Assembly (NCBI GenBank): GCA_024404655.1
Contig: JAKSPR010000212.1
Coordinates: forward strand, 1-5,224
Reading direction: 5' to 3'
DNA length: 5,224 nt
Origin: Clostridia bacterium
GTDB taxonomy: Bacteria > Bacillota > Clostridia > Oscillospirales > CAG-272
The translations under genes were made by a program, and so were the position numbers. The notes beneath the pieces are model-generated. The model saw only the letters and a list, made by a program, of their open reading frames with translations. It was not told where the DNA came from and did not search any database. Shown in pieces: positions 4,997 through 5,224 of the stretch (position 1 is the first letter of the stretch; every line of letters starts with the position of its first letter).

Positions 4997-5224
4997 TTAC
5001 CGTTCCCTTGCTTTGGCAAAGGATGCTTCTGTCTGATAGGTCTTTGTCAGCCAGTCGCGGCGGTTTTTCAGCCAGTCAAGCAGGTAATCTGCGTGGGCAT
5101 CGAAAGAGCGCAGGGCCATGACGTGTTCCGGCTCCTGATTGATACGTCTGCCGAAGATGGGCCATGCGTCGAAATTGCGGTTCATGGCGGTATTGGCCTC
5201 GTTTGTCAGATGCTCACATTCTGC
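4997..5224 (-). CDS. CotH kinase family-like protein, C-terminal fragment
   Basis: Only the last 75 residues are present; the gene enters from the right edge, and the frame stays open through 5224, so the internal Met at 5185 is not the start. The fragment reads NFDAWPIFGRRINQEPEHV, then SFDAHADYLLDWLKNRRDWL. A motif of an aromatic-WPI segment, a Pro-Glu turn, then an amphipathic YL-WL-R-WL helix is what I recall from the end of CotH-type proteins. That family includes the Bacillus spore-coat kinase CotH, which phosphorylates coat proteins; many clostridial relatives are secreted or surface proteins. The catalytic residues lie outside the window, so activity cannot be judged. The usual partners of such genes (VTC-domain or DUF4956 membrane proteins) are not visible. 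Confidence 0.65.
   Translation of the reverse strand, partial: AECEHLTNEANTAMNRNFDAWPIFGRRINQEPEHVMALRSFDAHADYLLDWLKNRRDWLTKTYQTEASFAKARER

Overview
The window looks like chromosomal DNA from a Gram-positive Clostridia-type bacterium, most likely an Oscillospiraceae/Ruminococcaceae-like gut anaerobe. This is an inference from GC-moderate genes with strong AGGA/GGGAGG ribosome sites, TTGaca/TAtAAT promoters, a CCA-encoding tRNA, sugar-type lipoprotein solute-binding protein with an EF-hand-like loop, and a CotH-like C-terminus. I ran no database search.

Layout, left to right. (1) 1-159, minus: N-terminus of a Gfo/Idh/MocA-type NAD(P)-dependent oxidoreductase that runs off the left edge. (2) 193-357, minus: tRNA-Leu(UAA) with its own near-consensus promoter and a 12-bp intrinsic terminator. 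(3) 397-1752, plus: a back-to-back promoter drives a two-gene unit, a stand-alone HD-domain metal phosphohydrolase followed after 30 bases by thiamine diphosphokinase (thiN). (4) 1753-2141: a gene-poor interval with an extended -10 sequence, several GC-rich hairpins and a strong terminator; it may encode a small untranslated RNA and also separates the convergent units. (5) 2142-3752, minus: a monocistronic lipoprotein solute-binding protein of an ABC importer, with an excellent promoter whose start region carries nested inverted repeats; no permease genes are present. (6) 3753-4071: non-coding, holding fragments of a dispersed palindromic repeat, one copy of which seems to be split by an 85-base GC-rich piece flanked by an 8-base duplication. 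(7) 4072-4821, minus: an AT-rich lipoprotein gene of unknown function, flanked on both sides by the same repeat family and compositionally foreign to its neighbours. (8) 4997-5224, minus: the C-terminus of a protein that looks like a CotH kinase family member, running off the right edge.

How they fit: the left half is housekeeping (tRNA, thiamine cofactor activation, a nucleotide or phosphate-ester hydrolase). The right half is cell-surface and accessory (sugar-type binding lipoprotein, unknown lipoprotein, CotH-like protein). The repeat-rich 3.8-5.0 kb stretch is the part that looks rearranged or acquired. I did not find convincing evidence of a new multi-gene system; the best leads are the split repeat, the repeat-bracketed AT-rich lipoprotein gene, and the possible RNA gene at about 1850-2110.
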